Position numbers and translations under genes: made by a program. Below, one piece after another: positions 8,964-10,408 of a DNA stretch of 10,408 nucleotides. The notes beneath the pieces were generated by a model. It made no database searches. It was not told where the DNA came from and saw only the letters and a program-made list of their open reading frames with translations. Position 1 is the first letter of the stretch. Each line of letters opens with the position of its first letter. This DNA comes from Bacillota bacterium (lineage in GTDB: Bacteria; Bacillota; Bacilli; Bacillales_B; DSM-18226), in the NCBI GenBank assembly GCA_021821235.1, contig JAKACS010000059.1:1-10408 (forward strand). The letters run 5' to 3'.

Positions 8964-9587
8964 TTAATGTTGCTGACTTTGGACAAATTTTAGCAGCAGT
9001 TCGATTTCCGTTTTGCCTTTATTTAGCTTTTTGGCTATTTCAGCGATTGAAAGACCTTGATTTTGCAAAATCATCACTTGGTTCAAAAATAAATCGCGGT
9101 AGATTTCCTCCGGAGATGTTTGCGAATCCCCATTAACTTTAGCGATAGTATCCATGCTATTGACTGAAGCTTGTTCGGAAATTATTTCCTTGCTTGCCTC
9201 CTCTTTCCCTGAAGTTTTTTGATAGGCTTTTACCGCTTGCTTTTTGAACGCTCCCGTTGCTTCTTCTTTCCAATCACTAGCCGGCCCTTTGTCCATTTTC
9301 AATTTTTTGCTTGATTTCTCCACCGTACTTGTTTTGATTACAAGCGCAGTCGGATCGGCTGCACGAAGATTTGGACGGCCTGCTGCCTGAAACTTGCTTA
9401 GGAACGCCTCATTCTCTTCCCTCATTTCATATAAATAAGAAGAAATCAATTCTTCCATTTCCTTGATCATTTTTTCTTGTTTTTTCTCAACCACAAAGAA
9501 TCGGTTTTGCCGGGTGAATAACAATATGATTGAAAAAATTGCAATACCGTTTAACAAAAGGCTGATCAATAACAGAAATGTGGTCAT
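8964..9587 (-). CDS. swrB: Swarming motility protein SwrB (YlxL)
   Basis: Single-pass membrane protein. In B. subtilis it promotes flagellar type III secretion and hook-basal body maturation, raising SigD activity and swarming. The 207-residue protein has an N-terminal membrane helix (about 3-25), then a charged, probably coiled-coil region (33-67), a long lysine- and glutamate-rich low-complexity linker (about 70-158) and a conserved C-terminal block that resembles a small helix-turn-helix (GLSIAEIAKKLNKGKTEIELLLKF, 178-201). I recognise the family by the paired ends and its place after sigD. It is longer than the ~167 residues I recall for B. subtilis, the extra length being in the linker. 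The ATG at 9587 lies 5 bases after GGAGG (9593-9597); a longer frame from a TTG at 9599 overlaps that site. It is the last gene of the motility operon; the rpsB promoter begins at its stop codon. Confidence 0.9.
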   Translation of the reverse strand: MTTFLLLISLLLNGIAIFSIILLFTRQNRFFVVEKKQEKMIKEMEELISSYLYEMREENEAFLSKFQAAGRPNLRAADPTALVIKTSTVEKSSKKLKMDKGPASDWKEEATGAFKKQAVKAYQKTSGKEEASKEIISEQASVNSMDTIAKVNGDSQTSPEEIYRDLFLNQVMILQNQGLSIAEIAKKLNKGKTEIELLLKFVQSQQH

Positions 9588-9592
9588 ATTAT

Positions 9593-9597
9593 CCTCC
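9593..9597 (-). promoter_or_regulatory. Ribosome binding site that decides the swrB start
   Basis: GGAGG on the minus strand, 5 bases before the ATG at 9587. The TTG at 9597-9599 that opens the longest frame overlaps it and can be set aside. Confidence 0.7.
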
Positions 9598-9644
9598 AAT
9601 CCGCTTTAAAAAGTGGAAGTCTCCTTAAAAAAATGAAATGGAAA

Positions 9645-10408
9645 TCATTTTTCCAATATGATTTTCTCCAATAAGTGCCGTAATTTAAACAGTGCCTTGG
9701 AATGAATTTGCGAAATTCTGGACGTGGAAAGATTCAACACTTGACCAATTTCAGTTAGCGTGAGTTCTTCAAGATAAAACAAACTGATCACCAATTGCTC
9801 TTTTTCGCTCAGTTTGCCTATGTTTGCCGCCAATTCTTGCATCAGTTCGTCTTTTACTAATTTTTGTTCGGGAGTTTCTGAATTTGCATCCCGTAAAACA
9901 AATGAGATTCCTTCTTTTTCTTCTTGTTCTGTCCAATTTTCATCGATTGAAAGAACATTGGCAAAAAACTGTTCGGAGGTTGCTGCATATACTTCTTCTT
10001 CGGTCATGTTCAGTTCCTTGGCAATATCTGCGGCATTGACATTCCCCATCTTTTGCTGTTCCAGTTTTTCAAGTGCCGATTCAATTTTTTTTGCCTTGTC
10101 CCTTGTCCCCCTTGGCAGCCAGTCCTCTTTCCTCAAACCGTCAATCATCGCGCCTCGAATGCGAAATGAAGCGTATGTATCAAATTTCAACTCGCGAGTG
10201 TGGTCGAATTTTTCCAGTGCATCAAACAAGCCAATCATCCCGAGGCTGCGCAGCTCATCCTTTGACACATTTTTCGGGAGCCCTACAGATATTCGCTGAA
10301 CATGGTAGCTGACGAGCGGCAGATATTTTTTCACTAGATAATTTCCCGCAGCCGGGTTGCGCTCCTGTATCCATTTCTGCCAGTTCAGTTGTTCTTCAGT
10401 TATGGATG
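9645..10408 (-). CDS. sigD: RNA polymerase sigma factor SigD (FliA type), 5' end just outside the window
   Basis: Alternative sigma factor of the sigma-28 family that directs transcription of late flagellar, chemotaxis and autolysin genes. The frame is open to the window edge, giving 253 residues plus a split codon against the 254 I recall for B. subtilis SigD, so only one to a few codons are missing. Sigma region 2 covers about 25-98, including DELRSLGMIGLFDALEKFD (50-68) and the promoter-melting and -10 segment FDTYASFRIRGAMIDGLRKEDW (75-96). Region 3 follows, and region 4 has its -35-binding helix-turn-helix at 213-237 (LEELTLTEIGQVLNLSTSRISQIHS). A GTG at 10334 opens a shorter frame, but the 25 residues upstream of it match the family N terminus (NWQKW), so it is not the start. 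swrB follows after 57 bases. Confidence 0.97.
   Translation of the reverse strand, partial: SITEEQLNWQKWIQERNPAAGNYLVKKYLPLVSYHVQRISVGLPKNVSKDELRSLGMIGLFDALEKFDHTRELKFDTYASFRIRGAMIDGLRKEDWLPRGTRDKAKKIESALEKLEQQKMGNVNAADIAKELNMTEEEVYAATSEQFFANVLSIDENWTEQEEKEGISFVLRDANSETPEQKLVKDELMQELAANIGKLSEKEQLVISLFYLEELTLTEIGQVLNLSTSRISQIHSKALFKLRHLLEKIILEK

Noticed and set aside
9814..10299. A 161-codon plus-strand frame opposite sigD, and others of 90-132 codons opposite tsf, rasP, frr and pyrH
   Set aside because: They lie entirely antisense to well-conserved genes, have serine-rich or otherwise composition-biased translations typical of reverse frames, and match no family I recognise.

Overview
This window looks like a stretch of core chromosome from a low-to-moderate GC Firmicute of the family Bacillaceae (Bacillus in the broad sense). 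The protein sequences, the strong AGGAGG-type ribosome binding sites, the use of TTG starts and the gene order all point there. The order, read along the minus strand, is sigD, swrB, rpsB, tsf, pyrH, frr, uppS, cdsA, dxr, rasP, proS. As I recall it, this is the Bacillus subtilis arrangement at the downstream end of the fla/che motility operon. All eleven genes are on the minus strand. The two end genes are cut by the window: proS loses its 3' end at base 1 and sigD loses its extreme 5' end at base 10408.

Layout in transcription order, high to low coordinates. (1) 10408-8964: sigD (motility sigma factor) and swrB (single-pass activator of flagellar assembly), the tail of the motility operon. 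(2) 8963-7094: a promoter right after swrB, a structured leader, then rpsB (ribosomal protein S2) and tsf (EF-Ts), with a strong intrinsic terminator between them. (3) 7024-5633: a second terminator-like hairpin, then pyrH (UMP kinase) and frr (ribosome recycling factor), translationally coupled and closed by a third terminator. (4) 5632-1286: a 5' region with a possible extended -10 promoter, then uppS (undecaprenyl diphosphate synthase), cdsA (CDP-diacylglycerol synthase), dxr (DXP reductoisomerase) and rasP (site-2 protease), ending in a fourth terminator. (5) 1201-1: proS (prolyl-tRNA synthetase).

The genes cover translation (rpsB, tsf, frr, proS), nucleotide supply (pyrH), isoprenoid precursor and lipid-carrier synthesis (dxr, uppS), phospholipid synthesis (cdsA) and membrane proteolysis (rasP). 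Dxr makes MEP, from which the isoprenoid units used by UppS derive; UppS makes the C55 carrier for the cell wall; CdsA makes the activated phospholipid precursor; RasP acts in the same membrane.

I found no mobile element, CRISPR array, tRNA, rRNA, phage gene or unknown protein family. No intergenic gap exceeds about 255 bases. The window is ordinary conserved chromosome. The points worth a second look are regulatory: the rpsB leader with competing hairpins, the run of terminators between co-oriented genes that lack visible promoters of their own, and several start codons where the longest reading frame is not the best choice.
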